A stretch of DNA of 64,000 bases from Streptomyces varsoviensis (GCF_000718635.1 NZ_JOBF01000001.1:124001-188000), one strand, 5' to 3'. Shown: positions 37,721 to 47,036, numbered from the stretch's first letter. The notes: generated by a model from the letters alone, not told the origin. Numbers and translations are program-made.

Positions 37721-39343
37721 TCAGTTGCCGCCCGGCTTGTTGGGCGCCGTGCAGTTGGCCGGTGACGGGCGGCCCTGCGGCCAGGCGAGACGGTCGAAGA
37801 CGGCCTTCTTGGCGACCGGGTCCAGGTGCACGATGGGTATGGCCTTGTTGTACGGATTGCCGTACCGGTCGAGGCAGATCGAGCCGCTCGCGCCGTGCAC
37901 CGTGTGGGTGCCGTGCAGCCGCAGCCAGCCGCCGGCCACCTCGGCGAGGGTGGGCATCCGGATCGCGCCGACGGTGGTGTTGCGGATGCCCGCGACCGCC
38001 GTGATGACCGAGTCGTAGGTGACCATGGTCCGGGAGTCGGTCAGGGAGACCGGGCCGATCGGGTGGGAGGAGCCGGGGGCGAACTCCGCGGCCAGGTCGC
38101 TGAACTCCTTGAACGCCTCCCGCGCCTCGCGGGTGGTCCCCGGGCTGCCCTCGGACCACGCGTCGGGGTGGGCCAGCCCCGCGTACCGCACGGTGATGCC
38201 CGCGCCCCTGGTGAGCGAGGACCACTCGTCGGCGAACTCGGCGTCCACGGTCAGCGTCGCCGCGTGCGAACCGCTGACCACCGTGTAGTGCTTGTCGCAG
38301 GTACGTTTCCCCAACTCGACCAGGAACTGCCGCAGTTGTACGGGCCGCCCGGCGAAGTAGACGGTCGTCGCGTCGGAGGCGCAGATGTCCGGGACCATCT
38401 GGTGGAAGTCGTTGGAGAGGTTGCCCTCGTCGTTGAAGTCCTGGGGCGAGCGGAAGGTCTCCGGGGCGTTCTTCGCCCCGCGGGCGAGGCGCTCGAAGGC
38501 CTGACGCAGGGTGGCGAGGTAGTTGTCGCCCTCCCTGATGTCCTCCACGACCATCGTCTCGTCCTTCTTGGCGCCGGTGCTGTAGGACTCCAGGGCCGCC
38601 GCCTGGTCGGTGTTGGTGGGGACGACGCGGGCCAGGCCGCGGTAGGCGTGCGGGCGCTCGGCGGTGTTGGCGAAGTCGTTGCCGGTGAGGGGGCCCGGGA
38701 CGACGGGGATGCCCTTGGTGTTGGTGAGGTAGGAGAGCGCCGCGCTGGTGGCGTCGAGACTGATGTTGATGCCGGTGACGGCCCGTAGGTTCTCGGTCTC
38801 GGACGCCGCGGCGGCGACGAGCCGGTCGGCGACCGGGCGCCAGAACTCGTAATTGTGGCCGGGGTTGGCGAGCAGCAGCCGCACGGGCGGGCGCTGATTG
38901 TTGGAGCGGTGGTTGGCGCGGTACTGGGCCAGATACGCGCCCTGGACCTGTTCGACGAGTTCGCGCTGCTCGGCGGGGTTGCTGGAGATCATGGGGACCA
39001 TCAGCGCGATGGTGACGGGCGTCTTGCCGGCGACCGCGTCGTTCTCGGCCTTGATGCGCTCGCTGACCTGTTTCAGCGGCGGGGCGAAGACCACCGTGCC
39101 GTCGGTGACGCCGGTGCACTCCTTCTTCGGGCCGCGTTCCTCGACCCCCGCCCCGCACGACGGGTCGTGCCGGATGACGGAGGCGTAGACCACGTACGCG
39201 CCCACTCCCACGACGACGACCGTGACGACGGCCAGCAGGCGGCGGTAGAGCCTGCCCTCGGGCAGGAGGCGGCGGCAGAACGCGGCGAGGGCCCGCAGGG
39301 CCTGCCGGAGGCGGTACAACGTGCCGGCGAGCAGCGGCGTCAT
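37721..39343 (-). CDS. Membrane-anchored periplasmic-binding-protein-like receptor
   Basis: A 540-residue protein with a basic N-terminal cytoplasmic segment, one membrane helix at about 36-55 (LLAVVTVVVVGVGAYVVYAS) and a large extracytoplasmic domain. That domain resembles type I periplasmic-binding proteins of branched-chain amino acid transporters (VTIALMVPMISSNPAEQREL, PVRLLLANPGHNYEFWRPVA, VYFAGRPVQLRQFLVEL). No ABC permease or ATPase genes are nearby. Instead, a P-loop NTPase gene lies 85 bases upstream on the same strand, so the pair may sense an external ligand and signal inward. The Cys residues suggest one or two disulfides. Function is unknown. Confidence 0.72.
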   Translation of the reverse strand: MTPLLAGTLYRLRQALRALAAFCRRLLPEGRLYRRLLAVVTVVVVGVGAYVVYASVIRHDPSCGAGVEERGPKKECTGVTDGTVVFAPPLKQVSERIKAENDAVAGKTPVTIALMVPMISSNPAEQRELVEQVQGAYLAQYRANHRSNNQRPPVRLLLANPGHNYEFWRPVADRLVAAAASETENLRAVTGINISLDATSAALSYLTNTKGIPVVPGPLTGNDFANTAERPHAYRGLARVVPTNTDQAAALESYSTGAKKDETMVVEDIREGDNYLATLRQAFERLARGAKNAPETFRSPQDFNDEGNLSNDFHQMVPDICASDATTVYFAGRPVQLRQFLVELGKRTCDKHYTVVSGSHAATLTVDAEFADEWSSLTRGAGITVRYAGLAHPDAWSEGSPGTTREAREAFKEFSDLAAEFAPGSSHPIGPVSLTDSRTMVTYDSVITAVAGIRNTTVGAIRMPTLAEVAGGWLRLHGTHTVHGASGSICLDRYGNPYNKAIPIVHLDPVAKKAVFDRLAWPQGRPSPANCTAPNKPGGN

Positions 39344-39428
39344 AGGCCGGGCTCCTTCCGCGTCGACGGTTGCGGTCTTCGGTGCGGTGCGGCGGGCCGC
39401 CCTCCACGGCGCGCCGCCCGGCTGGGCA

Positions 39429-41519
39429 TCAGGTCAGCAGGTCCGGCGCCTGCGTCCAGTCGCGTAGCTGCTGGGGCCACCGCGCGTAGGCCCGGTAGAA
39501 GATCTCCTGCGGCGCGGGATCGCTGTACTGGGACAGGGTGAGCAACTGGAGCCCGATGCTGTCGATCGACGAGGCGTCGGGCACGGCCTGCGGCGCCGAC
39601 TGCCGCCACAGGTTCCGCACCAGCAGCTCGATGGCCTGGTGTACGGGCACGGGGCCGCCCTCGGCCGCGCAGGCCGGACACGGCGAGGCGTCCTCCGACG
39701 ACGGCGGCAGGGACGGCGGCGGATGCGGCGCGGCGCACACGAGGTTGACCGCGGCCAGCCACGCCAGGGCGTCGCCCTGCGCGAAACGGCGGTGCAGCGT
39801 CCGTACGACCACGTCGCTCTCGCCGAGGGCCAGCGAGTGGTGGAGATAGCGGTTGTCGTGCGTGTACGCGCCGGGGCCCAGCTCCTGCGGGTCGTAGTGG
39901 GCGCGCAACTGGCGGTGGATGTCGCGCCAGTCGCCCGCCCCGGCGGCCCGGCCGGTGAGGTCGCGCAGGGCGTGCAGCAGCAGGACGCGCAGGGCGTGGT
40001 GGCCGACGAACGGGCCGTCGAGGCCGGGCCAGGCGCGCTGCTCCCAGTGGTGGTCGCGCAGGTGGCTCTTGGCCTGCTGCACGGGGACGGCGCCGGCGTC
40101 GCCCGGCGGGAAGGCGCCGCTGAGCCGGTGGGCCGCGCCGTCGTCGAGCGCCGGCGCGTAGTAGGTGAGGCGGCCGCGCGCGGTGGCGTCGGGGAGCAGC
40201 CGCTCCAGCAGGAGGGCGTGTACGGGCGTCTCCGGGCGGCCCGCGGCCGGGGTGTCGAGCAGGGCCGCCGGGGACACCGTCCCGCCGGTGCGCAGTTGCC
40301 CGATGACGGCGTGGACGAGGGCGTGCACGGCGGCGGCCCGGCCGGCGCTGAGCCGCAGGATCGACTGGGTGATGCCGGGCGGCGGGCTCTCGGTGCCGAA
40401 CATGTACAAGATGTCGTCCAGTTCCAGCGCCGCGAGGCGCACGGGGAGCAGCCAGTCCTCCTTCGCGGCGGGCCGCACGTCGCGCCAGCCCGGGCCGCGC
40501 ATCGTCCGGGTGTCGGGCGCGGTGCCCCCGGATTCGCGCAGCGCCGTGGTGACGACGACCGGGCGCATCGTCCGGCGCGCCGTCGCGGCGTCGTGGTGCG
40601 CGGTCAGCAGCAGGTCGAGGAACTTGGCGCCCGGCGCGGTGTGCACGTTGTCCAGGAGCAGCAGCGGGCGCGGGACCGCGTTGGCGGTGCGCAGCGGCCC
40701 GTAGTAGTCCGCGATGTCCGCCAGCAGGGCGGCCAGCAGATGGCGTTCGGCCCGGGTGCGCTTGACGGCCTCGTCGCGGAAGTCCATGGCCAGCGCGGTC
40801 AGGTGGTCGTACCCGTCCCCCATCGGCGCGACGTCGAGCGCCGCCCACCAGGCGAGCCCGGCGCGGTGCGCGCGCTGGCCGAACAGCTCGGTGGAGATGG
40901 TCTCGACGATGGCCTGCACCATCGTGTTCATCTCGGCGGGCAGCCCCGCCAGCGGGCCGACGGCCTCGACGGCCCTGCCGATCCACCGTCCGACGCGCTC
41001 GGCCCGCTGCTGCGGGTCGGGCTGGCTCCCGTGGAGCAGCACCGCCAGCCTGCCGCTCGCGGCGGCGAGTTCGGCGGGCCGTACCGCCGCGGGCACGCCG
41101 TCCTCGGCGCCCTGGACCTGCCAACTGCTGATGGCGATGAGCCCCTGGGTGAGCCGGGGAAGGGCCAGCGCCTTGCCGAAGTCGCGCGGGGGCTGACTGA
41201 GCCGGAAGCTGAGCAGGAACAGCAGGTCGGAGATGACCGAGGCGTTGGGCGTGTCGGCCGTGACGGCCGTGGTGAGGCCGGCCTGGCCGAAGTCGGCCGC
41301 CGCCAGGTCCGCGTACGCCTGGGGTACGCGCTGCCGGTACTGCTCGGCCAGCGCCTCCAGCACCGCGGTCTTGCCGCTGCCCTGGCCGCCGACGCAGTGG
41401 AGGACGGGGGCGTACCCCTGGCGGGGCGGGGCGATGCGGCGCCTGCCGGTGTGGTCCAGTCCTACGAGCGGGGGCACCACGTCCTGGAGCAGCGCCTTCC
41501 GCCCGTACAGTTCAGCCAT
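39429..41519 (-). CDS. Large P-loop (AAA/STAND-like) NTPase, unknown function
   Basis: A 696-residue protein. The Walker A motif GGQGSGKT is at about 44-51 and a Walker B-like LLLLDN at about 286-291. The C-terminal half is helical (DWRDIHRQLRAHYDPQELGP, VVRTLHRRFAQGDALAWLAA) with an isolated CPAC near 635. The layout, an N-terminal NTPase and a long helical region, recalls STAND signalling ATPases without a recognisable effector domain. It precedes the receptor-like gene, and the two probably act together. No defence-type nuclease, TIR or protease domain is visible. I do not recognise the family. Confidence 0.72.
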   Translation of the reverse strand: MAELYGRKALLQDVVPPLVGLDHTGRRRIAPPRQGYAPVLHCVGGQGSGKTAVLEALAEQYRQRVPQAYADLAAADFGQAGLTTAVTADTPNASVISDLLFLLSFRLSQPPRDFGKALALPRLTQGLIAISSWQVQGAEDGVPAAVRPAELAAASGRLAVLLHGSQPDPQQRAERVGRWIGRAVEAVGPLAGLPAEMNTMVQAIVETISTELFGQRAHRAGLAWWAALDVAPMGDGYDHLTALAMDFRDEAVKRTRAERHLLAALLADIADYYGPLRTANAVPRPLLLLDNVHTAPGAKFLDLLLTAHHDAATARRTMRPVVVTTALRESGGTAPDTRTMRGPGWRDVRPAAKEDWLLPVRLAALELDDILYMFGTESPPPGITQSILRLSAGRAAAVHALVHAVIGQLRTGGTVSPAALLDTPAAGRPETPVHALLLERLLPDATARGRLTYYAPALDDGAAHRLSGAFPPGDAGAVPVQQAKSHLRDHHWEQRAWPGLDGPFVGHHALRVLLLHALRDLTGRAAGAGDWRDIHRQLRAHYDPQELGPGAYTHDNRYLHHSLALGESDVVVRTLHRRFAQGDALAWLAAVNLVCAAPHPPPSLPPSSEDASPCPACAAEGGPVPVHQAIELLVRNLWRQSAPQAVPDASSIDSIGLQLLTLSQYSDPAPQEIFYRAYARWPQQLRDWTQAPDLLT

Positions 41520-41720
41520 GATCCCCCTTCGCGGTGGGCCGCGGGTCCCGGTGCGTGGTGAGGGGAGGATAGGGCGCGGGCGTCAACTGGGGTGTGTTTT
41601 CTGCGCGTTGGCTTTCCATCAGTTATGGACTCGTGACGTCATGTGATCGTTGATGAGTGCATCGCGTAGGTAGCCGACCGTCGGCCCGTCGGCCCGTCGG
41701 TTTTCCGCTCGTACGAAGGT
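41520..41720. other. Gene-free stretch upstream of the NTPase gene
   Basis: 201 bases without a gene. It contains the octamer palindrome TGACGTCA (about 41632-41639), AT-rich sequence around 41595-41660 suitable for the NTPase promoter, and CGTCGGCC repeated near 41678-41700, which may end the LysR transcript. Confidence 0.5.
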
Positions 41721-42698
41721 TCAGCCCTGGTCGGTTCGGGTGGCGGTCCGGTCGGCGGTTCGAAAGGCGGCCTGGTCCGCGGCCTGGTCGCCGCCCGTCG
41801 GCTCGAAGAGGTGCCCCGCCGCCGCGAGCCCCATCGGCACGGCCTCGGCGAACGCGGCGATCGACTCGTTGTGGCGGCTCGGCACCCACACCACGGACGT
41901 CTGCCACGTCAGCGCCGTCCCGTTCAGCGGGCGCCACACCAGCCCCTCGGTGAGCGGGGAGGACGGGGCCTCGTTGAGGTGGATGCCGCGGCCGGCGAGT
42001 ACGAGGCCGTGGACGAAGTTCGGGTTGCGCGCGTGGCGGATGGAGCCCGGGAGGTAGCCCTCGTCGCGGCAGATGGTCAGCATGTGGTCGTACAGGCGCG
42101 GGGCCATCGCCCGGGGGAAGATCACCAGCGGCGCCCCGTCCAGATCGCGCAGCCGCACGGGGCCGCCGCCCGCCGCGGGGTGGTCGGCGTGCAGCACCAC
42201 GCCCAGCTCCCGGCGGGCCACGGGGCCGGATTCGAGGCCCACGGTGTCGGACGGGTGGCGCACGACACCGGCGTCGAGCTCGCCGTTGCGCAGCCGCTCC
42301 AACTGCTCGTCGGTCGTGAACTCGTGGACGTCGAGCAGTACGTCCGGAGCGCGCACGGCGAACTCCGCGGTCAGCGTGCGCAGCACCCGCGGCTCGGTGT
42401 CCGGGGGCACGCCGGCCCGGAGCACGCCCGCCTCGCCGGGCCTGATCCTGCGCATCGCGTCCCGGGCGGTCTCGACCCCGGCGAGCACCGGCCGTACGTG
42501 CTCCAGCAGCAGGGCGCCGGCCTCGGTGAGCTGGACGCGGTGCCGGGTGCGGTCGAAGAGCCGGACGTTCAACTCCCGTTCCAGGTCCTGGATGCGCTGC
42601 GAGAGCGGCGGCTGGGCCATTTGCAGCCGCGCCGCGGCCCGGCCGAAGTGCAGTTCATCGGCGAGCACGGCGAAGTACCGCAGGTGACGGAGCTCCAT
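41721..42698 (-). CDS. LysR-family transcriptional regulator
   Basis: A 325-residue LysR regulator. The HTH is at 1-60 (MELRHLRYFAVLADELHFGR, AARLQMAQPPLSQRIQDLER), followed by a substrate-binding domain (GVLRAGVPPDTEPRVLRTLT, LDAGVVRHPSD). It ends with a low-complexity AxDRTATRTDQ tail. ATG 42698 begins the conserved HTH. TATGGT ends exactly 6 bases before it, so the mRNA is probably leaderless. It is divergent from the enoyl-CoA hydratase/CoA ligase/transporter genes and likely activates them when their substrate or its CoA ester is present. Confidence 0.93.
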   Translation of the reverse strand: MELRHLRYFAVLADELHFGRAAARLQMAQPPLSQRIQDLERELNVRLFDRTRHRVQLTEAGALLLEHVRPVLAGVETARDAMRRIRPGEAGVLRAGVPPDTEPRVLRTLTAEFAVRAPDVLLDVHEFTTDEQLERLRNGELDAGVVRHPSDTVGLESGPVARRELGVVLHADHPAAGGGPVRLRDLDGAPLVIFPRAMAPRLYDHMLTICRDEGYLPGSIRHARNPNFVHGLVLAGRGIHLNEAPSSPLTEGLVWRPLNGTALTWQTSVVWVPSRHNESIAAFAEAVPMGLAAAGHLFEPTGGDQAADQAAFRTADRTATRTDQG

Positions 42699-42704
42699 GC
42701 GGCA

Positions 42705-42722
42705 ACCATATCGCTGCGATAT
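42705..42722. promoter_or_regulatory. LysR autoregulatory site and leaderless -10
   Basis: ATATCGC-T-GCGATAT (42708-42722) is a perfect inverted repeat of LysR type, overlapping the minus-strand -10 TATGGT (42710-42705). It is placed to let LysR repress itself and activate the divergent operon. Confidence 0.6.
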
Positions 42723-42919
42723 CACGGTCAGTCGCCATTGGTGTTGGCTGGATCACATCAACGCCTGTTTGCATGGCTGCTCACGGGACGCCCTCCGCCG
42801 GACACCGAACCGTCACTTCGCCGCTCCGGCCCCGCATGCGCACGGCGGCCGCCGTATGTCTCCGCATGTCTTCGCACGTCCCCATATGCCTATCGATGTC
42901 TCCTGAAAGGCCTGGCCAC

Positions 42920-43753
42920 ATGGCTGAGAACCACATGGCTGAGAACAGCACCACCGCCGGCGCCGACAGCACCGTGATCGTGGCCCGCCACCCGGTGGCC
43001 GCCCTGCCCGGCGACGTCCACGTCGCCGAGGTCACCCTCAACCGCCCCGACAAGCTCAACGCGTGGACCGGCGAGATGCGCGCCCGGCTCGTCGCCGCGC
43101 TCCAGGAGATCGGCCGCGACGAGACCTGTCGCGCCGTCGTCCTCACCGGCGCCGGACGCGCCTTCTGCGCCGGACAGGACCTCGCGGAGACCGCGGCCAT
43201 CGACCCCGACGACCACGCCGCCGCCGAGGCGTGGATCGACGACTTCGGCCTGCTGTTCCGCACCGTGCGCGCCCTCGACAAGCCCGTCATCGCCGCCGTC
43301 AACGGAGTCGCCGCCGGCTCCGGCTTCCAGTTCGCGCTCCTCGCCGATCTGCGCATCGGCCACGCCGGCGTCCGGATGGGCCAGCCGGAAGTGCTCTCCG
43401 GCATCCCGAGCATCACCGGCATCTGGGCCATGAGCGGCATCCTCGGCCGCGCGAAGACCGCCGAGTTCGCCCTCACCGGCCGGCTCGTCGAGGGGCCGGA
43501 GGCGCAGCGGCTCGGCCTGCTCTCCCGCCTCGTCGACGCGGACCAGGTCAAGGCCGAGGCGCTGGCCGAGGCCGCCCGCCTCGCGGAGCTGCCGCCGGGC
43601 GCCCTCGCGCTGACCAAGGGCCGGCTCCGCGAGCTGGACGACGCCGGCCTCGACGACGCGATCGCCGCCGCCAAGAAGGTGCACATCGCCGCCTACGCCA
43701 CCGGGGAGCCGCAGCGCGAGATGGCCCGCTTCCTCGCGGGCCGCCGCCGCTGA
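42920..43753 (+). CDS. Enoyl-CoA hydratase/isomerase
   Basis: A 277-residue crotonase-fold protein. Oxyanion-hole segments are AGRAFCAGQDLAE and NGVAAGSGFQFALLADLRIG, with the trimerisation C-terminus intact. Catalytic Glu candidates lie in RMGQPEVLSGIPSI. ATG 42920 has GAAAGG 9 bases upstream. The first ten residues are a tandem duplication (MAENHMAENS) from a 15-base repeat at 42917-42946. It is the first gene of the LysR-controlled catabolic cluster. The exact substrate is unknown; hydration of an aryl- or alkyl-enoyl-CoA is expected. Confidence 0.92.
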   Translation: MAENHMAENSTTAGADSTVIVARHPVAALPGDVHVAEVTLNRPDKLNAWTGEMRARLVAALQEIGRDETCRAVVLTGAGRAFCAGQDLAETAAIDPDDHAAAEAWIDDFGLLFRTVRALDKPVIAAVNGVAAGSGFQFALLADLRIGHAGVRMGQPEVLSGIPSITGIWAMSGILGRAKTAEFALTGRLVEGPEAQRLGLLSRLVDADQVKAEALAEAARLAELPPGALALTKGRLRELDDAGLDDAIAAAKKVHIAAYATGEPQREMARFLAGRRR

Positions 43754-43776
43754 CGCCGCCGCGGCGCCCGCGGCCC

Positions 43777-43930
43777 GGAGCCTGAGCGCGAGGGCCCGTA
43801 GCCCCGGCCTGAGCCCGGGCCCGTAGCCCCGGAGTCTGAGCCCCCGGGCCCGTAGCCCAGGCCCATAGCCCCGGAGCCTGAGCCCAGGCCCGTAGCCGGG
43901 CCCGTAGCCCCCGCGGCCAGGGCCCCGGAG
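43777..43930. repeat. Degenerate GC-rich tandem repeat (CCCGTAGCCCCGGAGCCTGAG)
   Basis: The gap 43754-44049 has no gene. Most of it is irregular copies of GGCCCGTAGCCC and CGGAGCCTGAGCCC about 20-50 bases apart. The last 40 bases hold the ribosome site of the CoA ligase gene. Confidence 0.65.
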
Positions 43931-44049
43931 CCGCGCCACCGCGAACTCCCGCCAACTCCCGCCGCCCTCCCACCTACCAGAGCAACGTTCGATGCGGGTC
44001 ACGTGGTGCTCCGACCCGGCACCCCTCCCGCGTACCAGAGGAAACTCTC

Positions 44050-45693
44050 ATGACGACCACCGCATCGCCGCAGCCCGGCGCAGCCCTCTCCGGCGAGGGC
44101 GAACAGGCCTACCGCCGCCTCGTCGAAGACCATCAGTGGCAGGTCCCGGACCGGTACAACATGGCGGCGGACGTCGCCGACCGGCACCCGGGCGACCGGC
44201 TCGCGCTCGTCTTCGAGGACCACACCGGCCACCGCGAGGAGGTCCGCTGGCAGCAGGTCCAGGACCGTTCGCGGCAGATCGCCGCCCACCTCCACGCGCT
44301 CGGCGTGCGCAAGGGTGACCGGGTGGCGGTCCTGCTGCCGCAGCGGCCCGACACCCCGGCCACGTACCTCGGCGTCCTGCGCACCGGCGCCGTGCTGGTG
44401 ACGATGTCCCTGCTCTGGGCCGACGAGCCGATCCGCTACCGGCTCGGCGACTCCGGCGCCACCGTGCTGGTCACCGAGACGGCGGCGCTGGAGCGGACGG
44501 AGGGGTTCGACGGGACCGTCGTGAACGTCGACGACCCGGCGATCGCCGCGCGCCCCCCGGAGTACGAGACGGCCGACACCGCCGCCGACGACCCGGCCCT
44601 GATCTTCTACACCTCCGGCACGACCGGCGAGGCCAAGGGCATCGTGCACGCCCACCGCACGCTGCTCGGGCACAACGAGTTCCACTACTGCCACGATCTG
44701 CGGCCCGGCGATGTCTTCTACGGCGCCGGGGACTGGGCCTGGTCCATGGCCAAGCTCATGGGGCCGCTCCGGGCGGGCGCCGTGCATCTGGTGTACCGGC
44801 CGGCCGGCGGCTTCGACCCCGAAGGGCTGCTGGCGAGCATGGCCCGCAACAAGGTCACCACGGCCCTGGTCAACCCGACCTTCCTGCGCAAGATGAAGCA
44901 GGACGTCGAGGACGCGGGGAGCCGGTACCCGCAGTCGCTGCGGGTGGTGTGCTGCTCGAACGAGCCGCTCACCACCGATCTGATCGACTGGTTCCGGGCC
45001 GAATTCGGCGTGACGCCGCTGGACTACTACGGTTCCACCGAGTCCTACCCCCTGCTCGGCAACTTTCCCGGGGTGCCGGTCAAGCCCGGTTCCATGGGCC
45101 GGCCGCTGCCCGGGTGGGACGTCGCGCTGCTGGACGCCGACGGGCGGGAGGTCGCCGTCGGGCAGCCCGGCGAGATCTGTCTGCGGGCCGGCTCCAACCC
45201 GCAGTTCCCGCTCGGCTACTGGAAGCGGCCCGAGGCGTCCGCCGAGTCGTTCGGCGGGACCTGGTACCGGACCAAGGACCAGGCCGTGATGGACGAGGAC
45301 GGATATTTCTGGTTCCTCGGCCGCACCGACGATGTCATCAAGACCTCCGGGTACCGTGTCGGACCGTACGAAGTGGAGGCAGTCCTGCGACGTCACCCCG
45401 CCGTCGCCGACGCCGGAGTCGTGGGCGTCCCCGACCCCGTCCGCGGCCAGGCGGTCAAGGCGTGGATCGAGCTGAACCCCGGCCACACGGCGGATGAGAG
45501 CCTGGCCCGGGACATCACCCGGTTCGCCCGCGCCGCGCACTCGAAGTTCGCCTACCCCCGGCTGATCGAGTTCGTCGACGAACTGCCGCGCTCGGCCACC
45601 GGCAAGATCCAGCGGGCCGCTCTGCGCGCCCGCGACCTCGAATCCGCCGCCCCCGCGGACGTGACACCACCCCGGAAGGACGGCCGGCCATGA
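44050..45693 (+). CDS. AMP-dependent acyl/aryl-CoA ligase
   Basis: A 547-residue ANL-superfamily ligase that adenylates a carboxylic acid and transfers it to CoA. The P-loop is FYTSGTTGEAKG, the A5 motif YYGSTESYP, the A7 hinge region GYFWFLGRTDDVIKTSGYRV and the catalytic lysine RSATGKIQ. It is full length. The N-terminal RYNMAADVADRHP resembles benzoate/acyl-CoA ligases of the medium-chain/aryl type. The stop overlaps the transporter start (ATGA). With the hydratase and transporter it forms an uptake-and-activation route; the acid is not identifiable. Confidence 0.92.
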   Translation: MTTTASPQPGAALSGEGEQAYRRLVEDHQWQVPDRYNMAADVADRHPGDRLALVFEDHTGHREEVRWQQVQDRSRQIAAHLHALGVRKGDRVAVLLPQRPDTPATYLGVLRTGAVLVTMSLLWADEPIRYRLGDSGATVLVTETAALERTEGFDGTVVNVDDPAIAARPPEYETADTAADDPALIFYTSGTTGEAKGIVHAHRTLLGHNEFHYCHDLRPGDVFYGAGDWAWSMAKLMGPLRAGAVHLVYRPAGGFDPEGLLASMARNKVTTALVNPTFLRKMKQDVEDAGSRYPQSLRVVCCSNEPLTTDLIDWFRAEFGVTPLDYYGSTESYPLLGNFPGVPVKPGSMGRPLPGWDVALLDADGREVAVGQPGEICLRAGSNPQFPLGYWKRPEASAESFGGTWYRTKDQAVMDEDGYFWFLGRTDDVIKTSGYRVGPYEVEAVLRRHPAVADAGVVGVPDPVRGQAVKAWIELNPGHTADESLARDITRFARAAHSKFAYPRLIEFVDELPRSATGKIQRAALRARDLESAAPADVTPPRKDGRP

Positions 45694-47036
45694 CCACCGA
45701 CAGCCACTCGCCCTCGGCGCCCCCCGTCGCCGCCGAGGAGGCCCCCGCCACGCCGTCCGTGCACCGCAAGGTCGCCACGGCGACGGCCATCGGCAACTTC
45801 GTGGAGTGGTTCGACTCAGGGGCCTACGCCATCATGTCCGCCACCATCGCCGGGCTCTTCTTCCCGCAGTACGACAAGACGGCGGCGCTGCTCGCGACCT
45901 GGGCCGTCTTCGCGGGCGGCTTCATCGCCCGGCCGATCGGGGCGGCATTCTTCGGCCGCTACGGCGACCGGATTGGCCGCAACCGCATGCTGGCGCTGAG
46001 CGTGCTGTGCATGAGCGGCTCGACGCTCCTCATCGGCGTGCTGCCCAGCTACGCCACGTTCGGCATCGCCGCCCCGATCCTGCTGTTCCTGCTCCGGGCC
46101 ATGCAGGGCTTCTCCACGGGCGGCGAGTACACCGGCGCCTCGGCGTTCATCATGGAGTACGCGCCGGACGGCCGCCGCGCCCGGTACGCGAGCGTGGTGG
46201 CGCTGACCGTCGGCCTGGCGTCCGTGGCCGGGGCGCTCACCGGGCTCGTGATCACCTCCACGCTCGACGACGGGTCGCTGCGGAGCTGGGGCTGGCGCAT
46301 CCCGTTCCTGCTGGCCGGGCCGCTCGGTTTCATCGGCCTGTTCCTCCGCAGCCGGATCGACGACACCCCCGTCTTCCGTGCCATGGAGGAACGCGACAAC
46401 GTCCGGAAAGCCCCGCTGCGCGAGGCCTGGCGCGTCTGCCGCCGGCAGGTGCTGACGCTGTTCGGCTACAGCATCACCAACGCCGTCGGCTACTACCTCA
46501 TGAGCAGCTACATGATCGCGTACATGTCGGAGGAGGTCGGCTACACCAAATCGCAGGCCATGCTCACGAGCATGCTGGCCATGCTCGCCTACAGCGCGGC
46601 CTGCCCGGCGGCAGCCGCCGCCAGCGACCGCTACGGCCGCAAACCGATGCTGCTCGTGGCCTGCGGCGGCTTCGCGGTCACGACACTGCCCGCCTTCTGG
46701 CTGATCGGCACCGGCCTGCCGGGCGCCGCCGTCGGCACGATCGTCCTCGCGGTACTGGTGTCGATCATCGGCACGTCCAACGTGGCGGCGATGGCCGAGA
46801 TGTTCCCCAGCCAGCTCCGCGCCAGCGGCTCCGCCATCGGCTACACCGCCGCCTACGTCCTCTTCGGCGGCACCGCCCCCTTCGTGGCCACCGGTCTCGT
46901 CTCCCTCGCCGGCACCCCCCTCGCCCCCGGCTTCTACCTCATGGCCCTGGCCGCCGTCTCGGCCCTGGTCGTCCTCTTCTCCTTCCGGGAAACCATGCGC
47001 CTCCCGCTGACGCGGACCACGGTGCTGGAGAAGTAG
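45690..47036 (+). CDS. MFS transporter, metabolite:H+ symporter (MHS) family
   Basis: A 448-residue membrane protein with twelve helices. The MHS signature is clear: VATATAIGNFVEWFDSGAYA in helix 1, GRYGDRIGRNRMLALSV in loop 2-3, and RAMQGFSTGGEYTGASAFIM in helix 4. The family imports carboxylates such as aromatic acids, ketoglutarate, proline or shikimate. Coupled translation to the CoA ligase suggests it brings in the ligase's substrate. The 3' end overlaps the convergent membrane-protein gene by 98 bases. Confidence 0.94.
   Translation: MTTDSHSPSAPPVAAEEAPATPSVHRKVATATAIGNFVEWFDSGAYAIMSATIAGLFFPQYDKTAALLATWAVFAGGFIARPIGAAFFGRYGDRIGRNRMLALSVLCMSGSTLLIGVLPSYATFGIAAPILLFLLRAMQGFSTGGEYTGASAFIMEYAPDGRRARYASVVALTVGLASVAGALTGLVITSTLDDGSLRSWGWRIPFLLAGPLGFIGLFLRSRIDDTPVFRAMEERDNVRKAPLREAWRVCRRQVLTLFGYSITNAVGYYLMSSYMIAYMSEEVGYTKSQAMLTSMLAMLAYSAACPAAAAASDRYGRKPMLLVACGGFAVTTLPAFWLIGTGLPGAAVGTIVLAVLVSIIGTSNVAAMAEMFPSQLRASGSAIGYTAAYVLFGGTAPFVATGLVSLAGTPLAPGFYLMALAAVSALVVLFSFRETMRLPLTRTTVLEK

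Noticed and set aside
37721..39343. ABC transporter substrate-binding lipoprotein
   Set aside because: No lipobox and no permease or ATPase genes; the N-terminus is a basic segment with a membrane helix.
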